Source: Hemibagrus wyckioides (Eukaryota > Chordata > Actinopteri > Siluriformes > Bagridae). From it: 64,000 nt of DNA. Both the position numbers and the translations under genes were made by a program. Where the stretch lies: assembly GCF_019097595.1 (NCBI RefSeq), contig NC_080717.1, positions 27,890,376 to 27,954,375 of the forward strand, given 5' to 3'. The notes beneath the pieces were generated by a model. The model was not told where the DNA came from, did not search any database, and saw only the letters and a program-made list of their open reading frames with translations. This document shows positions 1 to 11,670 of this stretch, one piece after another (the stretch's first letter is position 1; each line of letters starts with the position of its first letter).

Positions 1-448
1 CTGACAATTAGCATCCACCATGTGACATCTCTCACTAGGCTTGCTTGATAGAGTCCAAAAAAAAAAGAAAAAAAAAAAGCTGAGGCTCATACCATTCATA
101 GCACAAAACATCAACACAGGATGAAAAAACTCTCCCTGTGTGAACAGAACATCCAGTCTCATGTCTGAACACAACATTTCTCTAGACACAAAACGCTTTC
201 CCTGAAGCATAATGCTGACTCATGACACGCTCGAATCTTCATATTTCTTGCTTTCATTGGTGTTATTTTTTTAAAATAAAGGATTTTATAACATTGCAGG
301 TAAAGACTTGTTTAGAAATTTAAGCTCAAATTGGAATTAGCATGACTTCTAGCTTTACAAAACAGATCTGCATCGACATTTAAACAAAAAAAAAAAACAC
401 ACACACAATTCTAAAATTCTAGAAAATACCAAGACTATAATTAAACAA
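1..448. other. AT-rich intergenic stretch, no gene seen
   Basis: AT-rich single-copy-looking DNA with short A-runs near 57-80 and 388-399. Open frames here arise from the neighbouring trinucleotide repeat and encode only Leu or Ile runs. I see no gene, RNA or recognisable transposon. Confidence 0.6.

Positions 449-509
<61 letters not shown>
449..509. repeat. (TAA)n microsatellite
   Basis: About 20 perfect TAA/ATA/AAT units in a row, with short AAAT-like repeats just after it. The poly-Leu and poly-Ile reading frames across it are artefacts of the repeat. Confidence 0.97.
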
Positions 510-510
<1 letters not shown>

Positions 511-3315
511 ATAAATAAATAATAATGATAGCAACAAAAAATAACAAAATGGAGGGAAACTTCTGAAAGCTAATTTCTAGCTTCATGCATTCAAGCCACA
601 AAGTGGCTCTTTTGTTGGCAACAATCTAGCCGCTAATATTAGCGATGCAAACAATCTTTATTCTTCTATAAAAGAAAAAACAAGATTAAAGGAAAACAAT
701 ATTTAACTAGCTAATAAATCTGCATTGATAGATCTAAAGCAAATACTAGTTTATTAGTTTTCTTTGTTTTTCAAACACTGTGCACATTAAACAGAATTAC
801 AGAGTAACACAATACAACTGAAAAGCTATGCTAAAGCAATGCTAATTTGCGACAGCCTTTTTCAGTAGACGAACTTGCCGGTAAAGTTCGGAACTAATTC
901 CAAGAGAACTTGTTCTGGTGCAGATGTTTACAGCTGGCAGTAAGGATGAAGTATTTGTATCCTACGTATTTAAAATACCTCAGAAACTAAAGCTAAAGCT
1001 ACTGAATACAAGTGTTAGCATGCTGTAAGCTACATACCGTCACTGGACTTGATTAGACAAACATAAAGAAGGAGCTAGCTAATAAAATAGTTCTATAAAA
1101 ACAAAAATAATCCATAAAGCTTAATGTGATGCTCAGGATTTGTCTTTTTAAGATCATGGATTTATTTATGTAACTATAATTCAAGGTTAAGTGTAAAAGT
1201 CTTTTCTTTTTTTTCTGATTTAACTCAAATTTAGAAAATCTTGACCTAGCTAGCTATGTTATTTTCCTGTTTAGCTGCTAGTGAAAAATACATTTACATA
1301 GTAATTTAATTTTATTTCAGACATAATGTTGTATTGTGATGGTAACTAACACCTGAATTAGCCAGCTGTTTGGTTATTTCTGTTTAGCTAATCCTCTGAG
1401 AATGCTTAAGCTGCACTGCTAGTCAGCTAGTCACAGAAAAATGAACTAATTAGCTTATTACTGTTAGATACAGCTTCTGTGATAATTTGTTTCATTTTTA
1501 GCATTCCTGGTAGGTGTGTGTGTGTGTGTGGACATTCTCCTCAGAAATCATCGACTTTATTTTCCTCGTCATCTTAGATATTAGCTGTAAAACTGACCGA
1601 AGAAATTAGCATGAACAAGCTAGTCAGCTAGTCACAGTAAAATTAACTAATTAGCTTAGCGTGTGTGTGTGTGTGAACAGTCTCCTCATAAATTAGAAAA
1701 CTTTTCTCTTTTTACCCGCGTCCTTTCATGCGCCTTTATTTTCCTCGTCAACTTAGCTGTAAAACTGACACAATGAGCAGCTAATATTCTAGCAATTTCT
1801 CTGGCTAACACAGACTTGTGCTTGTGTACAGCTTTAAATATATAGACATTTTAGAAATGCTTGACTTGGCCGTGCCCTGTATAGAAATCGTTCAGCCGAT
1901 CAGATTCGCCGATCAATAATCTAAACGCAATGCTACGTGCAGTAGCTCGTTGCTCTCCCTCGCTCTGAAAGCTCCTCTCTCTCTCTCTGTGTAATTGTTT
2001 GTGCTCTGTAATAGCCATTTTGGGTTAAATGACTTGGAAGAGCAGGGCTTGCAGTGAGTTAATAGAGACATGTTGTGTTTGTGTTAGGCTAAAAGTGTGC
2101 ACACGCTAATGTCATGCAGAAACACGCTCAAGCTGTGAGGTCAGAGCCGCCCGGCATTCCTGCGTGACCTGCACCGTGTTGGCTAACAGCGGCCGCGTGT
2201 GTGTCTGTACACAAAGGCTGGATCGGGAAATGAGTAGAAGAATAATGTGAAATAAAAAATATTCACAAGCTTGTGGGTGGATTGAGTTTAAACAACTATT
2301 TAAGTTACACAATTTTCCATGTAGCCTAAAATTATTTGTATCAGCTAATCGAGATTTTGTGCTTGTAGCTTGTAATGGAGGTGAGGAAAATGTCACCTCG
2401 TATCATTTCCGCTGTTGGTGACTAAAAAAAACACTTAGGAATCCAGGATACAGAATTGAGCTACCAAGCTAACTAATCTTTACTCGTAATCATACTTAAT
2501 AAATAAATGTGTTTTCTATTTGCAGCTAAACAGTTCCTAAAGAATGTAGTTAGCTAGTTTAAGATTTTGTATAATATCTATCTTTAATGCTAGTCCATAA
2601 TGCTGTAATAATAGAATTATTAGCTATCTATCTATTTATTTGTACTTAAAATACTCAGATTAGCATTATCCAAACAATTTCTCGGGGTCTTTGCTAGTTA
2701 TCAAACGTGTGTAAACAAATAAGTGACTTTAGCCGCTTGAAGGTTAGCTAGCGTCAGAGCTACAATCAGGACACTGCTGTGGAGTTTTTTATGACCACAT
2801 CATTCTCTTGCTCCTGATGCTATTATTAAGCGACACAGTTAACAATTTAGAGTCTGTATTAACAGTGGACTAATGGAAACCTGACCACCAGTTAGCCAGT
2901 ATGCTAGCCCTGTGTTATTTCTGATGCTACATTGTCAATAAAACCCATTGAAGGCTTTGCTTGGCTTGTTTCAGTCCGAAAAAACTAAACATCAGACACC
3001 AAAGATGTGACAATGACGATGTAAGAAATAGTCCAGTTTTAGTCACTGAAGGTTGAAGCAGATGTATCATGCACCTGGCCCATGTGTTGGTCAGACACTG
3101 AGTTTGATGATGGAGGGATGGTGTGTTGGGGGGATTTGGAAGGAGGGGTGCTGAGGATCCAGACCTCCTGAAGGGGATTAGCATCTCCCAGCATGCACAG
3201 AGAGGAAGTGGAGAGAACACCTGCCATGGTGTCAATAGAGTGCAGGAAAATCACGGCAATCGCTCCCAGCATGCCTCTGTTCAGGGCGGAGTGGCTTGGA
3301 GGGGAGGGGGGGAGG

Positions 3316-3320
<5 letters not shown>
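510..3320. other. Gene-free AT-rich DNA rich in GCTA words
   Basis: No reading frame here looks like a real exon. The stretch is dense in words such as TTAGC, GCTAA and AGCTAGCTA, especially 600-1,800 and 2,400-2,900. Two short (GT)n runs lie near 1,516-1,530 and 1,661-1,673. Around 1,970-1,990 is a short (CT)n run. The 60-100 codon frames near 2,112-3,320 lack codon bias or domain resemblance, and I treat them as chance. Confidence 0.6.
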
Positions 3321-3321
<1 letters not shown>

Positions 3322-3360
<39 letters not shown>

Positions 3361-3377
3361 GAAGAGGAAGAAGAAGA
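3322..3377. repeat. (GA)n / (GAA)n purine tract
   Basis: A run of GA dinucleotides grading into GAAGAG-type repeats, purines on the + strand. It is one of the few purine-on-plus tracts in a window where nearly every other long tract of this type has pyrimidines on the + strand. Confidence 0.95.
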
Positions 3378-3470
3378 CTCAGTAACAGAACCAGCATTGT
3401 ATTATTAAAGCAGATCATTTCTTCTAAACAGATACACAGATTTTTTTTGTTAGAAAGGCATGCCTTGGGA

Positions 3471-3553
3471 CTGGGATACAACAGAAGCTTTTTACTTTCA
3501 TTACGTTTACGGTACAAAGACCACATTTATTTAGGTGACAGTACAGCCATTTT
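3471..3553 (+). repeat. Direct repeat copy A (about 80 bp)
   Basis: This stretch, including GGTACAAAGACCA and TTAGGTGACAGTACAGCCAT, recurs about 411 bp downstream with a few differences. It is an old local duplication or the paired ends of an unrecognised element. No coding potential is seen. Confidence 0.75.
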
Positions 3554-3881
3554 TCTTTTAGCTAGTTAGCTATATTTAGCTGTGAGTTTTGTTATTCACT
3601 GATGTACCACGATGAACCAAATAGCTACCATAACAGTTATCTCTCTATATACAAATATAGAGCCGACAGCTAAAAAAAACAGCTAAACAGCTAATGTGAT
3701 ACTAAGATCTATCAATAAATTAGCCTTTATTCAAGAAATACCAGATTCCAGAAATATAGTCTTATTTTCTTCCTTTTTATATTCATATTTTTATATATTT
3801 TTTCAAATTCTTTTTAGAATAAATTCACCACAGAACCTGTAGCTAACACAAGCTTCTGTAGCACGAGCGGTACTCGAGGCA

Positions 3882-3964
3882 CACCCTGGGAATACAACTG
3901 GAATACTTTTATTATGCTTATGGTACAAAGACCATGTTTATTTAGGTGACAGTACAGCCATCTT
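3882..3964 (+). repeat. Direct repeat copy B (about 80 bp)
   Basis: Second copy of the repeat near 3,471. Shared words are GGTACAAAGACCA and TTAGGTGACAGTACAGCCAT; the flanking TTTACTTTCATTACG-type text of copy A is diverged here. The roughly 330 bp between the copies is AT-rich and has no gene. Confidence 0.75.
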
Positions 3965-4089
3965 TCCTTTATCCTTCAACTACCTGGGCAATCAGAGTCA
4001 CAATCTGAAAATATCATAAAAAGCCACAAATAAAACAATAACTGTGTGAACAGGATAAAAAAATAACCTTGTACGTGTGCAGTACTAGC

Positions 4090-4632
4090 TACACTATATT
4101 GCTAAAGTTTTGGGACACCCCTCCAAATCATTAAATTCAGGTGTTGTTTTTCAGGGGTTGGACTCGGCCCCTTAGTTCCAGTGAAAGGAACTCTTAATGC
4201 TTCAGCTTCATACCAAGACATTTTCATGCTCCCAACTTTGTGGGAACAGTTTGGGGATGACCCCTTCCTGTTCCAACATGACTGCACACCAGTGACCAAA
4301 GCAAGGTCCATAAAGACATGGATGAGTGAGTTTGGTGTGGAGGAACTTGACTGGCCTGCACAGAGTCCTGACCTCAACCCCATAGAACACCTTTGGGATG
4401 AATTAGAGTGGAGACTGTGAACCAGACCTTCTTGTTCAACATCAGTACCTGACCTCACAAATGTGCTTCTAGAGGAATGGTCAGAAAATTCCCTTAAACA
4501 CACTCCTAAACGTTGTGGAAAGCCTTCCCAGAAGAGTTGAAGCTGTTATAGCTGTAAAGGGCGGGACAACTCCATATTACATTCATGTGCATGTAAAGGC
4601 GGATGTCCCAATACTTTTGGCAATATAGTGTA
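4090..4632 (+). mobile_element. Short Tc1/mariner element, copy 1 (most complete)
   Basis: A 543-bp element with inverted ends: the left starts TACACTATATTGC and the right ends GCAATATAGTGTA, at a TA dinucleotide as expected for Tc1/mariner transposons. Inside, the + strand frame near 4,181-4,420 (79 codons) encodes the C-terminal half of a DD34E transposase: FQHDCTPVTKARS carries the second catalytic Asp and SPDLNPIEHLWDELE the catalytic Glu, with 34 residues between them. The N-terminal DNA-binding region and the first catalytic Asp are absent, so it is non-autonomous. Four related copies lie at 7.35, 9.34, 20.74 and 24.62 kb. It is an internally deleted relic that could move only if a helper transposase existed elsewhere. 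Confidence 0.92.
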
Positions 4633-4797
4633 CATAAAGAGCATACAGAGGATACAGGATACTGTTTCTTCTCATTCTTCTGGAATGATTGAGTCAAAGT
4701 TTTTTCTTCATGTCCACTCAGGGAATTTTTTTTCTCACTGCTGTCATCTCTGGTCAACATCCAAATTTCTGTCAAGCTGCTTTTCAGAAGAAGAAGG

Positions 4798-4975
4798 CTT
4801 TATTTTGTCACATATAAATTACAGCATAGTGAATGTCTTTTTTTTGGATATCCGTTAGATTTTATTTGGAAGCAGAGAAGGTTAAGGGCCTTGATCAAGG
4901 GCCAGCTTGGTGGTGCAGGGTCTTGAACTCATGAGCTTCTGATCAGGTAACCCAGCACTTTAACCTTGTGACAAA
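4798..4975 (-). mobile_element. tRNA-headed SINE fragment (family B)
   Basis: On the minus strand a tRNA-like head is followed by a body containing TTGGCCCTTGATCAAGGCCC-like text and a tail related to the copies at 21.93 and 26.15 kb. The RNA polymerase III B-box equivalent lies in the GTTCAAGACCC-type segment. It is diverged and has lost part of the body. The family assignment comes from comparing copies within the window. Confidence 0.7.
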
Positions 4976-5040
4976 ACATGTTACACATATGAGGAATTTG
5001 TCTCGGTTTTTGACAATGTGTATAGTACATTAACATATTT

Positions 5041-5165
5041 CTGGCATTTGGTAAACGCCCTTATCCAGAACGTTTGGATAAGAACCTTATCCAAATCTTA
5101 TTTTTATACAACTGAGCAATTGAGGGTTATGGGCCTTGCTCAAGGGCCCAACAGTTACATCTTAT
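5041..5165 (-). mobile_element. SINE fragment (family A), reverse orientation
   Basis: The reverse complement carries the family A body, with GGGCCCTTGAGCAAGGCCC, and the conserved tail CTGGATAAGGGCGTTTACC. The same tail is seen in other family A copies near 5.5, 22.2 and 35.5 kb. The tRNA-like head is missing. Confidence 0.7.
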
Positions 5166-5175
5166 AAATAACCCT

Positions 5176-5338
5176 GTTATACACCGATCTGGCATAACAT
5201 TATGACCACCTGCCTAATATTGTGTTGGTCCCCCTTTTGCTGACAAAGCAGCCCTGACCCGTTGATGTATGGACTCCACTAGATCCCTGAAGGTGTGCTG
5301 TGGTATCTGGCACCAAGATGTTTGCAGCAGGACTTAAA
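5176..5338. mobile_element. Interspersed repeat, probably a DNA-transposon end fragment
   Basis: Contains ATAACATTATGACCACCTGC followed by text ending in CTGGCACCAAGATGTTTGC. This resembles a repeat I associate with terminal parts of fish Tc1-like transposons. Only one copy is in the window, so the assignment rests on recollection rather than on internal comparison. Confidence 0.45.
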
Positions 5339-5384
5339 GGATACTTTTGATAGATACTGACCAGTATCTACTGATACGGAGACG

Positions 5385-5525
5385 GATACTGATCAGAAGG
5401 TTGTGAGTTTAAATCCCAGGTCCACCAAGCTGCCACTGCTTGGCCCCTTAACCCTCAATTGCGCAGCTGCATAAAGTGAAATAAATCCAGTCGCTCTGGA
5501 TAAGGGTGACTGCCATAAATAGAAC
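5385..5525 (+). mobile_element. SINE copy (family A)
   Basis: Runs from CTGATCAGAAGGTTGTGAG through a B-box-like GTTTAAATCCC, the CCACCAAGCTGCCACTGC body and a GCTCTGGATAAGGGTG tail. It matches copies at 21.81, 22.11 and 35.40 kb. The A-box half of the head is missing or decayed. Confidence 0.8.
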
Positions 5526-5719
5526 ATTTAATTGAACCAAATTAGACAAAAATGAATAAATCTGATTTTTCCGTATAAAATGAAACTTTTTAAACTGAAG
5601 TAAATATAACAGACACACAGCACCACCACGTCTGCACGTTCCAGTCCGACGGGACTGAAGCCGATTAAGTGAAACTGGCCCCACTCCAACATAAATCACG
5701 TTGTGCCCAATGGACTGTG

Positions 5720-6130
5720 CAAAGGCTGTAGGCCAAATTTTTTTGATTCGAGCATTGCGTGCGCCTTTTCGTGTTTCATTTCCATCTCAGCTTTTCATCT
5801 CGGACGTGCATTTCTTTTCTTTTGACAGCTTAAATGAATAGGAGACTGAGCAGATATTAGCCTCTCGCACATCTCCATTGTAAAGATGTTTTGAATAAGA
5901 CTGCATTTATATGGTAGCTCTTTTTTTTCTTTTTTGATTTTATGACAATGCTTTAAAATTACGAGAATTCTTTCATCTCGGCCGGACGGCCGCACAGGGA
6001 TCCGTCCTTTTCCGTAATTGGGCTCGAAGCTGTCTATCTCTGATAGCTCCGGTGTAATCAATGGCCTATTATGTGGTTATTTGAATTGTCTCTGGAAATA
6101 ATGATCCATTGAAGTGAAAAAGTGGGATCA
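5720..6130. other. Low-repeat island, possible conserved non-coding element
   Basis: A moderately GC-balanced stretch with no microsatellite or transposon signature, including GGCCGGACGGCCG and GGTGTAATCAATGGCC. Short minus-strand frames (about 88 and 68 codons nearby) show no domain and no splice-site support. Calling it a conserved element is a guess from texture, and cross-species alignment would decide. Confidence 0.25.
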
Positions 6131-7350
6131 TATCACCTCTGGTGCATAACAGCTCGACTCTTCACGTGAACGTTTCACAATTGCTATTATTAAGTCAAGT
6201 TTTTCCAACATAATAAATCTTCTGACAACAGTTCGTCCCTCGTACAGGGGAGCGTCAGATCCACGTTTCAGATCGTCTCTCCGCTCTCCGTTCATTATCT
6301 TATCCTTAACCTGGGTTTTTCTTCTGTCCATCATTAACGCTCGTCTCGTCGTGACCTGGACTCGAGGTCCACGTCTCTGAACCCATGCTAGCGTTCAGAT
6401 GAAGTGTATGAATAAGAGTCTCCACTCGGCGCAGGCGGGGTGGACGGGCCGTGGGTTTCTTTTGTTCAAACAGACGAGCAGGGGGAAGAAAGAAATGAAG
6501 GGTTTTGTCCACCTCGTGACCTGAATCAAGTACTCAACACTGCTCACTAATTTTTTTCTTTTTAATTATTATTAGTTAGCGTTAATTACAGCACTCAGCC
6601 AGGGCCACGTCCTTATTTCTGGAGAGTCATACTGATTTCTTAATGCTGTACTGCTGATGTCAGGTCAGGTTTGACCTGGACACACGGCACAGCAAAAAGA
6701 AGACTTTTTTTAATCCTTAAAAATTATTTGAATTAATCTAAAGAAAAAAAAATTCCATATTAACTTATGTTGAGTCAGTATTTATTTGTTTGCAATTGTT
6801 TATTCATGGATACATTAATATGTAAATTAATATATCAATTATGTATTCAATGAACTCTTATATAATACATAATTCAATAAAAATAATGAAATGTATTGTA
6901 AAAACACAGTTTTTTACACTCTAGAACAAAGTCACATGGGACAGGAAAAAACAAACAAATAAATGAGTAGATAAATAAATAACCTCTAAAGTTTAAAAAA
7001 AAGAATTAGAGGGTAAAAACCTTTCAAATCAAAGGGAATCACAAAGCTTCAAATGAAACAACATGAACAGAAAAATCCATAATTATATTCATAGTTTGAA
7101 ACGACACGTTGATTTGATGATAATAAAATACAACAATATTTAGATATAATTATATTTCAATATTTTGTTACTCTATCATTTTTTTTATCATTTACAAAAT
7201 AACTCATCTGTAAATCTCATGTAAAGTGTTTTGCATTGCTTGAGCAAACTTTACTAGAATTCGAGTGTTCAATAACAAAACATGGTTTTATTAAATAAAT
7301 AAATAAATAAATAATAAAGTTTTATTTCAGGATACATGACGAATTGCTGA
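6131..7350. other. Intergenic DNA, increasingly AT-rich, no gene seen
   Basis: Mixed unique sequence up to about 6,550, then strongly AT-rich to about 7,290. An (AAAT)n microsatellite lies at 7,292-7,314. No transposon ends and no plausible exon are visible. Confidence 0.6.
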
Positions 7351-7351
7351 A

Positions 7352-7684
7352 AAGCAAGGTCCATAAAGACATGGATGAGTGAGTTTGGTGTGGAGGAACT
7401 TGACTGTCCTGCACAGAGTCCTGACCTCAACCCCATAGAACACCTTTGGGATGAATTAGAGTGGAGACTGTGAGCCAGACCTTCTCGTCCAACATCAGTG
7501 CCTGACCTCACAAATGTGCTTCTAGAGGAATGGTCAAAAATTCCCATAAACACACTCCTAAACCTTGTGGAAAGCCTTCCCAGAAGAGTTGAAGCTGTTA
7601 TAGCTGTAAAGGGCGGGACAACTCCATATTACATTCATGTGCATGTAGAGGCAGACGTCCCAAAACTTTTGCCAATATAGTGTA
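7352..7684 (+). mobile_element. Tc1/mariner element, copy 2 (5'-truncated)
   Basis: Begins abruptly inside the transposase remnant at AAAGCAAGGTCCATAAAG and runs to the intact right end GCCAATATAGTGTA. It therefore lacks the left inverted repeat and the codons for the second catalytic Asp, but still has the PIEHLWDELE region. Sequence is otherwise very close to copy 1. It is a dead fragment. Confidence 0.9.
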
Positions 7685-7769
7685 TTTGATAGTAAATGGT
7701 GTGTGTGTGTGTTTTGTGGGTATTTTTTTTGTGGGTCGGACATGTAATTTGGGCTCCAGGCAACTGATA

Positions 7770-8800
7770 AATCTCCGTGACATGACAGTGATCCTAATTA
7801 CCGAGGAGTGGACTGTGTTTGTAGCAGCATAATTAATATTCCTCCTTTCTGTAAACCTGTCCACTGTTTTGACAGAAGCTGCTTAGACCAATCTTTTCTC
7901 CTCGCCTTAGTGGAGCTTATGTTTCTTTCATTTTTTTCCTTCACAAAACAGAAAGATTCGCCGTTTCTCCCTGACATTGATCCGTTTGCCTCGGGTCGGG
8001 CGGAGCTGCTGGTATTTTGCTTTGATTTGTTTACCAAATTTGGCAGCGCTCATTCAGACATGATTACAGACAAAAAAAGCTGAAATATCATCAGGACAAT
8101 GATGCTGCGATGGGACCGAGACCTGAGGCGCTTGCTATTTTTCTCCCCCGTCCTCCCTGAATGGCAGCGTTGAAGAGGATTAGGATCAAGAGGCCGCAGT
8201 TCTGTGCTCGGCGTTCTGCGCTCGGCGATCGAGTCTGGTGAAGAAAGCCTGGTGGACAGCCTCCTCGATCAATCCTGCGTCAGATATCGATCGGGCAATA
8301 TCACAGCTGTCTCCTAATGAAAGGGTACGCCGGAGCTGAGGGGGCAGAGCTGTCGAATTACCTTTCGATTTGGCCCCGGCTCAGTCTCATTTCGCCTCGC
8401 CACCTTTCTCGTCTGATCAATACGCCATCGAGGCAGCGAGGCGGTAATTACCCCGGTGCACACAAAGGAGCCAGGGGGTCACGAAAGAGAGGCCGGACCC
8501 TCCAAAAGTGACGGAGGGATGAGGGGACGGAGAGAGAATCTCCCCCCCTACACACACACACACACAGCCTCGAGAGCGAGACACGGCACTTATCTGGCTT
8601 TTTAATTACTGTAATTTTCCGCCCAAGTCGGGAGAATGAGCTGATGAAGTCAGACACTCTCCTCCCTGCTGTTCCTGATGAGCCTTGATGGGCCTTCAAA
8701 TTACGCGCAGGCTCCGCCGGTTCATCTCCCTCAGTGTTTAGGGCTAATAACCTGTAGAGCCCTCTTATTCTCGCCTCTTCCATGTCACCACACACACAAA
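7770..8800. other. GC-richer low-repeat island, no gene recognised
   Basis: About 1 kb of mostly unique sequence, GC-richer than its surroundings, with TAATTA-type homeodomain-like words at 7,795, 7,832 and 8,448. It is interrupted by a short (CA)n run at 8,551-8,567. Frames of up to 127 codons on the minus strand run through the microsatellite and look non-coding. It could hold conserved regulatory DNA, but this is not shown by the sequence alone. Confidence 0.3.
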
Positions 8801-8844
8801 ATGAGTCATACACACTTACAAACACATACATACAGTAATACAGC

Positions 8845-8925
8845 TACACACACACACACACTCAGACCTCTAAACAAACCGGAACACCTACAAATACACA
8901 CACACACACTCTCTCTCTCTTTCCC
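8845..8925. repeat. Compound (CA)n-(CT)n microsatellites
   Basis: Short CA runs at about 8,846-8,862 and 8,895-8,908 are followed by a CT run. They create the His/Thr- and Ser/Leu-rich frame seen here, which is not a gene. Confidence 0.85.
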
Positions 8926-8929
8926 AGCA

Positions 8930-9334
8930 CCACCTTTCAGTCCATGGTGTCAGTGTGGTAATTACACTGTGTGAAATCTCTACTGCAATCACAGCTGTCT
9001 GGCCCTTTCCTCACAGCCCAGGTCATCCAGGCCACTGCTAAGCTGCTAAACCATCTCCCTGTCCTTCAGTTCACTCCTCATGCCGTTTTAGGCCTCCGAA
9101 GTGACAACACCATCACTAATTAGTTCCTTTTACTCAGCTCAGAGCTCCTCTTGCTAGAAAAAAAAGTTATCCTGAAAGTTAATTCTTCAACAAACTGCTG
9201 ATAGAATGACCAGAAAAGCCATAAGGTAAGAAAAAGGGGTGGAGCCAAGCACCTTTCTCATGAAAATGATATGAACAAAACAATGCGCAGGTCTTTAAAA
9301 CGAATATAAATTAATCTTCTAATTAATTATATTA
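8930..9334. other. Unique intergenic DNA, no gene seen
   Basis: Ordinary mixed sequence with no recognisable repeat ends, RNA gene or exon. Confidence 0.6.
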
Positions 9335-9810
9335 TACACTATATCGCCAAAAGTTTTGAGACGTCTGGAAAGGCTTTCCACAAGGTTTAGGAGTGTGTTT
9401 ATGGGAATTTTTGACCATTCCTCTAGAAGCACATTTGTGAGGTCAGGCACTGATGTTGGACGAGAAGGTCTGGCTCACAGTCTCCACTCTAATTCATCCC
9501 AAAGGTGTTCTATGGGGTTGAGGTCAGGACTCTGTGCAGGCCAGTCAAGTTCCTCCACACCAAACTCACTCATCCATGTCTTTATGGACCTTGCTTTGGT
9601 CACTGGTGTGCAGTCATGTTGGAACAGGAAGGGGTCATCCCCAAACTGTTCCCACAAAGTTGGGAGCATGAAATTGTCCAAAATGTCTTGGTATGAAGCT
9701 GAAGCATTAAGAGTTCCTTTCACTGGAACTAAGGGGCCGAGACCAACCCCTGAAAAACAACACCTGAATGATTTGGAGGAGTGTCCCAAAACTTTTGGCA
9801 ATATAGTGTA
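9335..9810 (-). mobile_element. Tc1/mariner element, copy 3 (reverse orientation)
   Basis: Both inverted ends are present (TACACTATATCGCC at the left, GGCAATATAGTGTA at the right) at TA sites. The minus-strand frame at 9,475-9,801 (108 codons) holds the best-preserved DD34E C-terminal half, including FQHDCTPVTKARS and SPDLNPIEHLWDELE. About 70 bp next to the left end is deleted relative to copy 1, joining the inverted repeat directly to the CTGGAAAGGC segment. A 157-codon + strand frame over it is only its antisense shadow. Confidence 0.92.
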
Positions 9811-10500
9811 TATTTATTCAGTCATATAATTTGGGTTCGTGTTCAGTCGGTTTTTTTTAGAGAGAATCTCACACAAAACTGTGAAGTCACACCCTCAGTT
9901 TAGCTGGTCGCTAGCATCTCCCTGTGCAAGAGAAAAGGAAGGGGACGATGGCGTGAGCAGCTGGAAACGGCACACGGTCACTGATGCATAGCACACCAGC
10001 CTCTGAAACGAGAGAGGTGAATTCTCCTCTCACGCTGCGGTTCAAACCGTCTCAGTGTTGAGCGTTCAAAGCGCCACAAAGTGTGGCTCAGGTCACTAGC
10101 ACTGATGTTAGCAACAAAAAAACAATACCTAAGTACAACCTGTCTTAAAAAGCTATAAGAGCTTAGATTGATGGTTTGATGAAGGAATTTCTCATATCTT
10201 CAGCTCTCTCTCTATCTCAGATCACAGCCTTTCCTTTTCCCTCTTAGCTGCTCCTCTCAAAACAACGGGCTTCCAATGAGTTATTGACCCGAGCGTATCT
10301 CGTAGCTCATCGCTTCGCTCTCAGTGAATAATTCATTCAGCTCAGGGGGAAGAAAGGTGAAAAACTGTGAAACAATACCTCAGGGAATGAAGGAAACTTT
10401 CGGGAAAAGTTAGACATCAAAGAATATTGTATTGAAGCCTGAAACCGAACATCTTTATAAAATTGTCTCTAATTAGAACCAAAAAATAAACAGAGCGGCT
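9811..10500. other. Unique intergenic DNA, no gene seen
   Basis: Mixed sequence with small CT-rich patches near 10,200. No exon, RNA or transposon end recognised. Confidence 0.6.
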
Positions 10501-10539
10501 AATCGCAGAGATCTGTGCTAACCAAAATTAGCAATTCCA

Positions 10540-11480
10540 AACACTACGGACTAGAGGCTCAAAATTACGCTAATTATCCCAAAATTCTACCGGAAAATTC
10601 CTTACATTGACAACAAATCCGCTAACGTTTATTGCTAGCAAAAAGCTTGAAATTCCACTTATTTATCCAAATATATAAGCTCAATGCTAGCAATCAATTC
10701 CAATTTTTTTTAGAAAAATGTTCAAAATCAATTCACTAATATTTCTGCCCAAAATGCTAGCGATAAATTTGCTACTGGCTTCCTCAAAAAGCTAGTAACA
10801 GCTAACAACAACAACAAATGCTACCAAAAAATCTAAAAAGTTTGCAGAATTTTTAAAAACATTTCCATCTAAACCATAACGCTAATAAATACTGTTAATT
10901 GGGTTAAATTAGGTAATATGTACTGTACTAGCAAAGGTGGTAGCAAAGGAATTAGCACTTCTAATGTAGCAAAATGATTAAGATGAATTGCTAGTCAGTT
11001 AGCTAAAAGTGAGAAACATCTGAGAAACTGAAGCTAATAGACTTTACTGGTTAATACAAATTTTAGCAACATATATACAAATGGTTAGTGAGTAATTAGC
11101 AAATGCTAACAGTTCAACTAATGCTAACAGATTCACAAACACCAATGTGTTATGCTAGAAACAGATCCACAAAGTCTAATATGCCGAATCTAGCGACAAA
11201 TTCATAAACGCCAAGTCACAAATTCACAAACACTGCTAGCCAAAACGCTAGCAAACAACTTTACAAGTGTTACTAATGAGTCCAAATGCTAGCAACGGGT
11301 TCAGAAATACTACTAGCCCAAATGCTAACAAACAAATTCATAAGCACTACAAATGAATCCAACTGATACCGGCGAATTCAGAAACACTGCTAGCATGAAT
11401 GCTAATAACAAATTCATGAACAATGCTAACAAAACTACCCTTGCAACTATTGCTAACACAAAATGCTAACAAAAAAAGGT
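10540..11480. repeat. Degenerate repeat field with GCTAGC/GCTAAC words
   Basis: A field in which AATGCTAGCAA or AATGCTAACAA, ACAAATTCATAA and AAACACTGCTAGC recur at irregular spacing of about 30-45 bp, clearest at 11,100-11,440. It reads like an old tandem repeat that has decayed. No coding potential. Confidence 0.55.
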
Positions 11481-11650
11481 GATACATTTCTTTCAGTGGC
11501 AGCTAATGACGTGGACTAGCACACGTGCGCTTGATTTCCTGAACAAAATAAACTTCATTAGCATTTATTCTTTTTGAAATAAAACTGATATGAACCACAG
11601 AGGAAGAGGAGGAGCCTCCAGTGGAGGATCAGGATTAAATCACACAGACC

Positions 11651-11670
11651 TTCTTCTTCTTCTTCTTCTT
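11651..11670. repeat. (CTT)n microsatellite
   Basis: Six to seven perfect TTC units. Confidence 0.95.

Noticed and set aside
4181..4420. A functional transposase gene
   Set aside because: Only the C-terminal half is present, without the DNA-binding domain or the first catalytic Asp.
9356..9829. A 157-codon + strand gene
   Set aside because: It is antisense to the transposase remnant of Tc1/mariner copy 3.
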